Assembly (NCBI GenBank): GCA_964515405.1
Contig: CAZERD010000003.1
Span: 1 to 63,376 of the forward strand
Length of the DNA stretch: 63,376 nt
DNA from: CAZERD01 sp964515405
GTDB lineage: Bacteria > Campylobacterota_A > Desulfurellia > Desulfurellales > CAZERD01
Direction of reading: 5' to 3'
In this document: positions 1 to 7,600 of the stretch, one piece after another
Numbering within the stretch: position 1 is the first letter of the stretch
Layout: the number at the start of each line of letters is the position of its first letter
Translations under genes and position numbers: made by a program
The notes under the pieces: generated by a model
Seen by the model: only the letters and a program-made list of their open reading frames with translations
Told to the model about the DNA's origin: nothing
Databases searched by the model: none

Positions 1-214
1 CTATAAATACTCACATCCTCAATATCGGCTGGCACGTTGCACTATTCCCGTTACTGAAGGGAATTACGACCTCTTGGAGCGGACCTCGAGGATGGTAGAC
101 ACGGCCGCCCCGGTTGCACTATTCCCGTTACTGAAGGGAATTACGACGGGGGGCTTGATCGTGGTCAAGTCCCCCGATGCTGAGAAAGTTGCACTATTCC
201 CGTTACTGAAGGGA
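1..214 (+). CRISPR. CRISPR array, leader-distal end
   Basis: Two identical 35-nt repeats lie at 36-70 and 113-147. A third copy at 188-214 matches only the first 27 nt and then diverges. Spacers are 42 nt (71-112) and 40 nt (148-187); 1-35 is an incomplete spacer, so the array continues to the left of the window. Each full repeat holds a 6-bp inverted repeat, ATTCCC/GGGAAT, around a 9-nt loop. Degeneration of the right-most repeat is normal for the end away from the leader, so transcription from left to right is inferred. No cas gene is in the window and the subtype cannot be assigned. Confidence 0.97.
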
Positions 215-1690
215 GCTATTTGGGAGAATCAGCTTAAAATACCTCCCATTGATATAAAACCACGCAAATCTCGCGTGAAACAGGTCATAATAGCGCTCCT
301 AGTCTCGCCAGGTTTGACCAAGAAACAAAGAATGCAGCCATACCTACCCTCTATACACGGGAGGAAATAGAAATGAAAAAATATAGGAATAAAGAACACT
401 AAATAAAGAATACTACAACATCTTCCATTCTATTATCGACAATTTCTACAACCCCCAACAAATCATCACCATATACTCCGAAAAATCCAGAGAAGCTCAA
501 ATACCGCTCCCCAAACATATAAGAAAAAGAAGAATCGGTAGTCAATTTATTCAAAGGCGAAGAAGGCAAAATAGCGAAGAGGAAACAAGCTCCTACGACA
601 AATAATACTATCGCGCATAGAAAATCAGAAATAAAATAGATGCTCCTCAAAGAATTTTCAGAATATATGATATCAAACTCCCCTAAAGCCTCGGTAAAAA
701 CAATCCACCACTGATCAGAAAAATCTTAAACAATATAGAAGAACTGCAAAAAACACCCAAAATTTCGTCATCCACAAATACCCTTCTGGAACGTGAAAAG
801 TTACCTAAAAATACCATCCCACCATATTTTATTTAAGGATCTCCAATTTCTCCGGAGTGTCTACAAAAGGCTGTGCCTTCTCAACGCGACCACACTGTTA
901 AACGAAGCTACTAGATTGCTAAGTGTGGAGCACCCAAAAGCCTAGACGAAACAGCGCATAGAAAACTACCAATCGCATAAAACCCACTTAGCGAACATAC
1001 AAAGTAGACCACCAATTAAAACTCCCGATAAAACAGAGATTCAACTTTCGGCACTTCTCTCCGGAAGAGGTAAAAGAAAATCCCAACACCAATCAACCCT
1101 CAAAGAGAATAGAAGAACAACTCAAACACAAGTGTACACCAGATAACCAGCACAAAATGAAATCGCAAGACATCAAGGAAAACTAAATACTTCAAACTAA
1201 AGAAGGAAAGAAAAGCTAATATCTAAAAGACATGGTTACCTCATCTAAAAAGTCAGTTCCTTCACTCACATCAAACGAACCTGAAACAAACAAAATCTCT
1301 CGATTAATAAACGAACTAAAGGACTCAAACTTCCTTAAAACGCTCAAAAATTAGAAAGTGAAGAACTCCCCACAAAGTTAACCACAAGGAAAATCACAGT
1401 AAAAAAGAAGTAAAAGACCTGATTTTTCTAAAACTCCAGTTTTTTGAAGAAAAAACAAAAAACTCAAAGAACTAATTGGAAGAACAGAAAAACCTAAAAA
1501 AACAACTTGGCTCAAACCAACACAGACACAGGAGGACCGTTCAAAGAAATAGAAAAAATAAAGAACTATCACGAAAAACTCGAGGAAACAGAAAAATCCA
1601 TCCTGAGCCAAACCACATGAACCATATCCATCAATATTATACACATCACATGTCAGTTTTTCAGCACAACTATCGTTAATAGTTATAAAA
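215..1690. pseudogene. Decayed coding-like region without an intact gene
   Basis: No convincing gene is present in about 1.5 kb. The + strand is strongly A-rich, and reading it in shifting frames gives charged, coiled-coil-like fragments separated by stops. One runs 1232-1354 (41 codons, starting MVTSSKKSVP). Another is a heptad-like piece rich in Glu and Lys ending at a stop near 1620. Fragments break off by apparent frameshifts rather than by clean gene ends, which fits one or more decayed genes next to the CRISPR array. The parent family is not recognisable. Just before the next gene, a perfect palindrome AACTAT-5nt-ATAGTT (1668-1684) touches a TATAAA box (1684-1689). Confidence 0.4.
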
Positions 1691-1713
1691 CCTTATCTCA
1701 AGGAGGCGTAAAA

Positions 1714-2574
1714 ATGCCATTGAAGGATCTGAAAAAAGGGATTTTATTTTTAGCTGTGCTGGAGACACTGGTATTTTTAACCGTACCCGTTCATGCTTCT
1801 TCATCGACGGCAACAAGCAACGTTCCAGGCTACAGGCTCTCCGTTGGCTATACAGGATACTCGTTCCACTACAAGGAGGACACGACCCCATCAGACAAGG
1901 ACACAGCATGGATGAATGGCGTGTTCATCACTGGAGAGACCATATCAAAACACAGGTTGTCTCTGGGTCACTTCTACAATTTCACAAGGATCGCATTTTC
2001 GGAATCAAACGGCAGGTACAACGGTTATCTCCAAACCGGAACCGGTGTTTACCTGCCTATAACTTCAGACACGAACGAGAAGATACTCAGAGTTGACGCT
2101 GGAACAGGCTTCGCCCAGATACAAAAACATCTCGTGACAAAAGAATCCCTTGTGCTCGGCATCAGGTTCTGGAAGAGAAAACTGGAAGGAATAGGTGGAT
2201 ACACGGAAGACTACAGAAACCTGTTTCTAGGATTGAAGTTTGAAACGGATTACTATTTCTCAAAGCACTTCTCTACGGGTATATCAGCTCTCGGAGCGGT
2301 CTCACCAAAGGCCAAATCCATCAACTTTATGTACAACGAAAAGTTTGACACCGTATTCCCAATGGGAACGGCTTATACATGGACCTTGACTCTACCCATA
2401 AAGTACAAAATAGGCCATCTCACTCTTGGGGTCGAAGGATTTTATACGGGGTGGAAATTCCACAAGTCGGAAAAGAAGACAGTAGTTACATCAAGCGGAA
2501 CGTACACAATGTGGGAGCCATCCAGCAGAACCGAGGAAACCGGGATTAACTTAGAGTTTTCACTGAGGTTTTAA
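1714..2574 (+). CDS. Putative outer-membrane beta-barrel protein
   Basis: This 286-residue protein has a classical signal peptide: basic start, hydrophobic stretch at about residues 9-24, then VHAS. The mature part has alternating polar/aromatic strand-like segments (YRLSVGYTGYSFHY, HLTLGVEGFYTGWKF) and ends in NLEFSLRF. A terminal phenylalanine on an amphipathic strand is the usual recognition signal for the outer-membrane assembly machinery. An AAGGAGG ribosome site lies 8 nt before the ATG. I do not recognise the family and cannot assign a substrate. It stands alone, with decayed-looking DNA on both sides. If the barrel call is right, the organism has an outer membrane. Confidence 0.7.
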   Translation: MPLKDLKKGILFLAVLETLVFLTVPVHASSSTATSNVPGYRLSVGYTGYSFHYKEDTTPSDKDTAWMNGVFITGETISKHRLSLGHFYNFTRIAFSESNGRYNGYLQTGTGVYLPITSDTNEKILRVDAGTGFAQIQKHLVTKESLVLGIRFWKRKLEGIGGYTEDYRNLFLGLKFETDYYFSKHFSTGISALGAVSPKAKSINFMYNEKFDTVFPMGTAYTWTLTLPIKYKIGHLTLGVEGFYTGWKFHKSEKKTVVTSSGTYTMWEPSSRTEETGINLEFSLRF

Positions 2575-2904
2575 TAAGGAGAACCGTTTATGAGAAGGCT
2601 GGCTTTCGTAAACTTGATGCTTCTTGGAATGAGAAGGTCAGCCCTGTTCTAAGGATAATATTAGAAACACCGACAGAAAGAACCAAGCGTGTGGTAGATG
2701 TTACACTGATTAATGCAAGAACACTCTGTCCTGAGGAAATTTGAGGCCGAAAGAAAGCCACCCACGAACACCATCTTCTCTAGTATATTGTGTCAGACCG
2801 TAGAAAAAGCCACAGAAGAATAGCGAAATACCTTAAGAAAAATATGTAATCCACGAGGCTGTCCTCTGGAGCGGTTATCATCTACCGCCACCTGGAAAAT
2901 ACTC
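2575..2904 (+). other. Intergenic stretch with a micro-ORF
   Basis: About 330 bp without a clear gene. A 20-codon ORF at 2590-2652 (starting MRRLAFVNLM) has a TAAGGAGA ribosome site in front. It could be the truncated start of a signal-peptide protein or a leader peptide. Beyond it, coding-like fragments are interrupted by stops in all + frames. No strong terminator hairpin was seen after the outer-membrane protein gene. Confidence 0.3.
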
Positions 2905-2951
2905 TTGACACAACCGGACAATTTATTTATATATTTTAGAGCTTAGTTAAG
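2905..2951 (+). promoter_or_regulatory. Promoter of the histidine operon with possible operator
   Basis: A consensus -35 box TTGACA (2905-2910) is followed after 17 nt by TATATA (2928-2933). Just downstream, CTTAGTTAAG (2942-2951) is a 10-bp near-palindrome that would lie at the transcription start, a suitable place for autorepression by the MarR-type regulator encoded next. The promoter is seen in the sequence; the operator role is inferred. Confidence 0.65.
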
Positions 2952-2967
2952 TATTAAAGGAAAAGGT

Positions 2968-3885
2968 ATGTCAATATTTGAGCTCTCAAAGGAACTGATA
3001 TTCGGAACAAGGCTAAGAAGACTCAGCGAGAGGTTCTTATCCGATGTAGCCTTCATATATAAGGAGAGGGGGATCCCATTTGAACCATCATGGTTTCCCA
3101 TATTTTTCCTTCTTGACAGATACGGGAAAATGAGCGTAAGCGACATAGCAAACGAACTAGACATAACCCAATCCGGCGCCAGCCAGATGGTCTCTCTACT
3201 TGAAAGAAAAGGGCTTGTTGAGACAACACACGATGGCACAGACAAAAGGATGAGGTATATATCCTTCACAAGGGAAGGCATTGAACTATTAAGAAGTGTA
3301 AAACCTGTGTGGAAAATAATAAAAGCAAAGATGAAAGAAATGCTGGAAGAGGGTGAAAACAGTAAATATTTCCTTGAAGCACTGAGCGAGATTGAATCCT
3401 CCTTCAAAAGACAGAGTCTCTCAGACAGGGTGTTGGACATACTGAACAAAAGCACATTCTCCATAGCAACGTACAATGAAACCCTGTACGGAGAGCTGAA
3501 AAGATTATTCTTCATGTGGCTCATGAACTATGGAGCAGAATCACTAAAGCTCGTAAATGAATTCCATACCATCGTAAGAAAAAACAAAAAAGGTATAATA
3601 ACAGCAACAGAGGGCAAAGAACTCCTTGGAGCATTGATACCCGTTGAGGAAAGCTCAGAGCTTAAGGTTTTCCTATGCGACAGAGATGATGTAGACAATA
3701 GTGTCTGTGCATCTCTCATCGGCGAATTCCTGAAGTCCTTGAGAAAAAGCAACAAGAAAATACACGTATACTTTGACGGAGACAAAATAGGTGTAAGCTA
3801 TTTGCTCGAAGAAAATGGTTTCCAGAAAACACAGAATAGGGAATTTGTTGATGTCGACAAAAGGCTCGCAGTATTCTCACGATAG
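2968..3885 (+). CDS. MarR-family regulator with C-terminal acetyltransferase-like region
   Basis: This 305-residue protein begins with a MarR winged helix-turn-helix at about residues 40-110: SVSDIANELDITQSGASQ is the recognition helix region, and the wing follows around DGTDKRMRYIS. The second half (about 160-305) ends YLLEENGFQKTQNREFV, which resembles the close of GNAT acyltransferase domains, so this may be a MarR-GNAT two-domain protein; that assignment is tentative. It is the first gene of the hut/liv operon and overlaps hutH, so it is the natural candidate for the histidine- or urocanate-responsive repressor. Hut operons elsewhere use HutC (GntR family) or HutP, so a MarR-type regulator here would be a different solution. 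Confidence 0.8.
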   Translation: MSIFELSKELIFGTRLRRLSERFLSDVAFIYKERGIPFEPSWFPIFFLLDRYGKMSVSDIANELDITQSGASQMVSLLERKGLVETTHDGTDKRMRYISFTREGIELLRSVKPVWKIIKAKMKEMLEEGENSKYFLEALSEIESSFKRQSLSDRVLDILNKSTFSIATYNETLYGELKRLFFMWLMNYGAESLKLVNEFHTIVRKNKKGIITATEGKELLGALIPVEESSELKVFLCDRDDVDNSVCASLIGEFLKSLRKSNKKIHVYFDGDKIGVSYLLEENGFQKTQNREFVDVDKRLAVFSR

Positions 3886-5428
3886 GCCGGAGTTTCGCTA
3901 CGGGATAGATAAACTTACACCTGGACTGGCTCTTGATATAGCAAGAGGAAAAACAAAGGCAACAATATCACCCCAAGCCGTGGAGAAAATAGAAAAATCA
4001 TTTGCAAACACAAAAAAATTGGCAACCTCCAGTAGACCAATATACGGCATAAACACTGGGTTTGGACCATTATGCAGAACAATAATATCGAAAGAAGAAA
4101 CCAAAACCCTACAGTACAATCTCATCAGGAGCCATAGCTGTGGAACAGGTGAGTTAGTATCCCCCGAAATTGTAAAACTCATGATTGTGACAAAAATACA
4201 CTCCCTGTGCATAGGATACTCAGGTGTCTCCTTGGAAACACTCAAAAGACTCCAATGGCATATGGAGAACAACATAATACCCGTGATATATACCCAGGGC
4301 TCCGTAGGGGCATCAGGAGATCTCGTACCACTGGCACACATGATATTGCCGTTAATAGGGGAAGGAAGCGTACTGTTTAAAGGTAAAATATACCCATCCA
4401 TGGAGATACTGAAAAGGTTTAACCTTAAACCCATTGAATTACATCCAAAAGAAGGATTGGCCCTGATAAATGGAACTCAGTTTACCCTGGCGCTTGCCAT
4501 AACTGGGATCTCAAAGCTGTTTAACTGTTTGGAAAACGCTGACCTTATATCATCAATCACCGTTGACGCCTTAAAAGGCTCCTTACAGCCTTTTGACGAG
4601 AGGTTACACAGTCTAAGACCCCACGCTGGCAGCATCCACGTTGCCAGAAAGATAAGAGTAATTCTCTCTGGCTCAGAGATCCTGAAATCCCATGAGAACT
4701 GCGAAAAGGTACAAGACCCTTACTCCATTAGATGCATCCCACAAGTACACGGAGCAGCGTGGGATGCATTCAAACACCTCAAGGAAACACTCACTATAGA
4801 ACTGAACTCCGTAACAGACAATCCTATCATCTTTGATGAGCAAACAGCCATAAGCGGCGGTAATTTCCACGGGGAACCAATAGCCTTACCAATAGACTAC
4901 GCCACACTATCAGCCATAGAGATAGGCAATATCTCAGATCGCAGAAGCTATCTGCTCCTCGCAGGAGACGAAGAACTACCTCCTCTACTCTCAAAGAATC
5001 CAGGGCTTAACTCCGGCTTCATGATAGCTCAATATACCTCAGCCGCCATATCAAGCGAAAACAAAACGCTCGGATTTCCACCGTCAGTAGACTCAGTTCC
5101 AACAGCACTGGGACAAGAAGACCACGTAAGTATGGGTTCTATATCCGCTCTTAAGTTGAATAGAATAACAGATAACCTTTCAAAGATACTCTCTGTGGAA
5201 TTATTGCTCTCCGCTCAAGCCCTAGATTTTAGAAAACCACTGAGGTCCTCATCTATCATTGAGGGATGCATGGAAATAATCCGCGATGTCATACCACACA
5301 TAGAGCAGGATGAAACCCTGTATAGACACATACAAACAGCAAACAAATTGATAAATGAAGGAAAATTGTTGGAAAAGGCAAGTACTTTAGGGCTCACAGT
5401 GGAAGGAAACGAATTTAGGTTATATTGA
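3851..5428 (+). CDS. hutH: Histidine ammonia-lyase
   Basis: Catalyses the first step of histidine breakdown, L-histidine to urocanate plus ammonia, in the cytoplasm. The protein carries the Ala-Ser-Gly triad (residues 154-156 in GSVGASGDLVPL) that cyclises into the MIO electrophile, the family core YGINTGFGPL, and the conserved TDNPI and GGNFHG segments. Length of 525 residues is normal. The ATG at 3851 lies inside the regulator gene (35-bp overlap). It was preferred over an in-frame ATG at 3815 because it brings the MIO serine closer to its usual position near 143 and has GGGA upstream. No later ATG, GTG or TTG fits. hutG follows after 9 bp. Confidence 0.97.
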   Translation: MSTKGSQYSHDRPEFRYGIDKLTPGLALDIARGKTKATISPQAVEKIEKSFANTKKLATSSRPIYGINTGFGPLCRTIISKEETKTLQYNLIRSHSCGTGELVSPEIVKLMIVTKIHSLCIGYSGVSLETLKRLQWHMENNIIPVIYTQGSVGASGDLVPLAHMILPLIGEGSVLFKGKIYPSMEILKRFNLKPIELHPKEGLALINGTQFTLALAITGISKLFNCLENADLISSITVDALKGSLQPFDERLHSLRPHAGSIHVARKIRVILSGSEILKSHENCEKVQDPYSIRCIPQVHGAAWDAFKHLKETLTIELNSVTDNPIIFDEQTAISGGNFHGEPIALPIDYATLSAIEIGNISDRRSYLLLAGDEELPPLLSKNPGLNSGFMIAQYTSAAISSENKTLGFPPSVDSVPTALGQEDHVSMGSISALKLNRITDNLSKILSVELLLSAQALDFRKPLRSSSIIEGCMEIIRDVIPHIEQDETLYRHIQTANKLINEGKLLEKASTLGLTVEGNEFRLY

Positions 5429-5437
5429 GGTGACCGT

Positions 5438-6412
5438 ATGAAGCAGGGATATAGACCACCAAGCCTAGCGTGGAAGGGAAGAACAGATGGTAACGAGGAA
5501 GAGCTCAAAAGATGGCATCAGGTAGTAGAACCCCTGGATCTAAACCACATCCCCAAAGTTTCAAATGGATTCTGCATCATTGGATTCAAAAGCGATCTTG
5601 GCATCCTGAGGAACAGAGGAAGGGTGGGAGCAGCCCGAGCCCCTGACACAATAAGAACCTATCTCGCCTCGCTACCTTGGCATTTTGCAGGAGAGCACCT
5701 ATACGATGCCGGAGATGTTATATGTATTGATAACCTTGAAAAAGCACAAGAAACCCTGTCGCAATGTGTAAGCACTGTACTTAACCATGGAATATTCCCG
5801 ATAATAATAGGCGGGGGACATGAGGTGGCCTTCGGTTCTGTGATGGGAGATACAAAACACCTAGGCGAGATGCCATCTATAGTAAACTTCGATGCCCACT
5901 TTGACATGAGGCCGTACACCAACGGCGCCACCTCAGGAACCTCATTCCGACAACTTGCTGATATATGTGAACAAAACGGCAACGATTTTCATTACATGTG
6001 CGTTGGAATACAGAAAAGCGGCAACACACTCAGCCTGTTCAAGGACGCAGCCACATATGGAGTCTCATACATTAACTCAGAAGAAACTCACCAATATAAC
6101 ATCTCCATACCAAAACTCAAAAGCTTTATTGATTCAGCAGAAGTAATCCATCTCACCATATGTATGGACGTGTTCTCACAAGCTATAGCACCGGGTGTCA
6201 GCGCTCCTCAACCGCTAGGTATAAACATTGAAACATTCATGCCATTATTCCACACAGTGCTCAACTCAAAAAAGGTAATAAGCTTTGATATAGCTGAGGT
6301 TTCCCCCCTGCTTGACATTGACAACAGAACATCAAGGCTTGCTGCCCACATTATCTTCGGGGTTTTGGATTCTATCTCTTCAAATCAAAACCATGAAAAG
6401 GAGGGGTTATGA
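5438..6412 (+). CDS. hutG: Formimidoylglutamase (arginase family)
   Basis: Hydrolyses N-formimidoyl-L-glutamate to glutamate and formamide, the last hut step. Ureohydrolase metal motifs are present: GGGHE (H128), FDAHFD (D152, H154, D156) and CMDVF (D244), with E287 in DIAEVSP. The APGVSAPQPLG segment after D244 is typical of HutG. The position of the second Asp of the usual DxD pair appears to be Phe246, which could alter one metal site; I am not sure whether this is usual in this HutG branch. The GRVGAARAPD N-terminal signature fits the family. Its stop overlaps the start of the next gene (ATGA). Confidence 0.92.
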   Translation: MKQGYRPPSLAWKGRTDGNEEELKRWHQVVEPLDLNHIPKVSNGFCIIGFKSDLGILRNRGRVGAARAPDTIRTYLASLPWHFAGEHLYDAGDVICIDNLEKAQETLSQCVSTVLNHGIFPIIIGGGHEVAFGSVMGDTKHLGEMPSIVNFDAHFDMRPYTNGATSGTSFRQLADICEQNGNDFHYMCVGIQKSGNTLSLFKDAATYGVSYINSEETHQYNISIPKLKSFIDSAEVIHLTICMDVFSQAIAPGVSAPQPLGINIETFMPLFHTVLNSKKVISFDIAEVSPLLDIDNRTSRLAAHIIFGVLDSISSNQNHEKEGL

Positions 6413-7560
6413 GGCTAAGAGAATTTGTGATGGTTCTAGTTGCTGTTCTTTTATCAGCAAACATTTCATTCGCAGGTGGTATCGTAAAGATAGGGTTTTT
6501 CGCACCGTTAACGGGATTTGCAGCCGCCGATGGAACAAGTGCCGAACACGGAGCACTGCTTGCCGTTGAAAGAATAAACTCCCACGGCGGTATCAACGGA
6601 AAAACCCTGAAACTCGTCGTTTACGACGACGCAGCAAGCGCACAGCAGGCCGTCATGATAGCAAGAAAGCTCATCCAGGAAGATGGAGTAGTAGGAGTCG
6701 TGAGCGGCTCTTACAGTACACCCACAAGAGCGGCAGCACCCATATACCAAAGATATCACATTCCTCTTGTGGTAGCTTATGCAACACACCCAGCCATAAC
6801 AAAGGCCGGAAACTACATCTTCCGCGTTGGGTTTCTAGCCACAGTTGAAGGGGCAGCAGGCGGGTATGTGGCCGTGAAAATGCTACACAAGAAACACATA
6901 GCGGTACTTACCATGGATAACGATTTCGGAAGAGCCCTCTCAAAAGGATTTATAAGCGAGGTGAAAAAACTCGGTGGAAAAATTATCGCGCAGATGACAT
7001 TTGCACTTGGTGCTAAAGACTTCAGACCCCTTCTAACAAAGATTAAAGAGCTGCATCCTGATCTCATATATTCAACCGGCTATTATTCGGAGGGCGCTTT
7101 AACAGTCAGACAAGCAAAAACACTCGGTGTTAAAGCAACCATACTGGGACAGGAAGGTTTTGACTCGCCCATGTTCTTAAAGATAGCTCAGTCCGCGGCA
7201 AACGGCACCATAATAACTACAGACCTAAACAGAGATGACAAAAGACCTATAGCAAAGTGGTTCATTACGGAGTACAGAAAGAAATACCACATGGAACCTG
7301 ACATGGTAGGAGCCTCTTCATTTGATGCTGTATATGTGCTAGCGGAAGCTATCAAGAGAGCTGGCTCCACAAATCCATCCAAGATAAGAAAGGCACTGGC
7401 CAGCACCAAGGACTTCAACGGGGTCACTGGATTTATCAAGGGATTCAACAAACTAGGGGAAGTTGTAAAACCTGTGCAGGTTCAAAAGGTGGTAGACGAG
7501 CATTTTACATATTTCGGTGTCGTAACAGATCCATCCATAATAACACCACCCAGCAAATAA
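6409..7560 (+). CDS. livJ: Branched-chain-type ABC transporter substrate-binding protein
   Basis: This 383-residue periplasmic binding protein has a signal peptide (cleavage after SFAGG, about residue 25). The fold-type signature is IKIGFFAPLTG-like at the N-terminus of the mature part, followed by EHGALLAVERIN and GSYSTPTRAAAPIYQ. This is the Peripla_BP_6 (LivJ/LivK) class, which captures branched-chain or other amino acids. It is embedded between hutG and hutU, so histidine or a related amino acid is a plausible ligand; that is inference from context only. The ATG overlaps the hutG stop and is preceded by AAGGAGGGG. Permease and ATPase genes lie downstream in the same operon. Confidence 0.93.
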   Translation: MRLREFVMVLVAVLLSANISFAGGIVKIGFFAPLTGFAAADGTSAEHGALLAVERINSHGGINGKTLKLVVYDDAASAQQAVMIARKLIQEDGVVGVVSGSYSTPTRAAAPIYQRYHIPLVVAYATHPAITKAGNYIFRVGFLATVEGAAGGYVAVKMLHKKHIAVLTMDNDFGRALSKGFISEVKKLGGKIIAQMTFALGAKDFRPLLTKIKELHPDLIYSTGYYSEGALTVRQAKTLGVKATILGQEGFDSPMFLKIAQSAANGTIITTDLNRDDKRPIAKWFITEYRKKYHMEPDMVGASSFDAVYVLAEAIKRAGSTNPSKIRKALASTKDFNGVTGFIKGFNKLGEVVKPVQVQKVVDEHFTYFGVVTDPSIITPPSK

Positions 7561-7600
7561 AGGAGGGGAGATCCCCTCCCATCGATGCAAGGAGGCAACA

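Noticed and set aside
74..370. Open frame reading through the CRISPR repeats
   Set aside because: Its repeated peptide (VALFPLLKG) is just the translated CRISPR repeat; no ribosome site.
399..650. Minus-strand open frame in the decayed region
   Set aside because: No ribosome site, low-complexity hydrophobic translation, and composition of the antisense of A-rich DNA.
3815..3850. Earlier in-frame ATG for hutH
   Set aside because: It would add 12 residues and move the MIO serine further from its usual position; ribosome site is no better.
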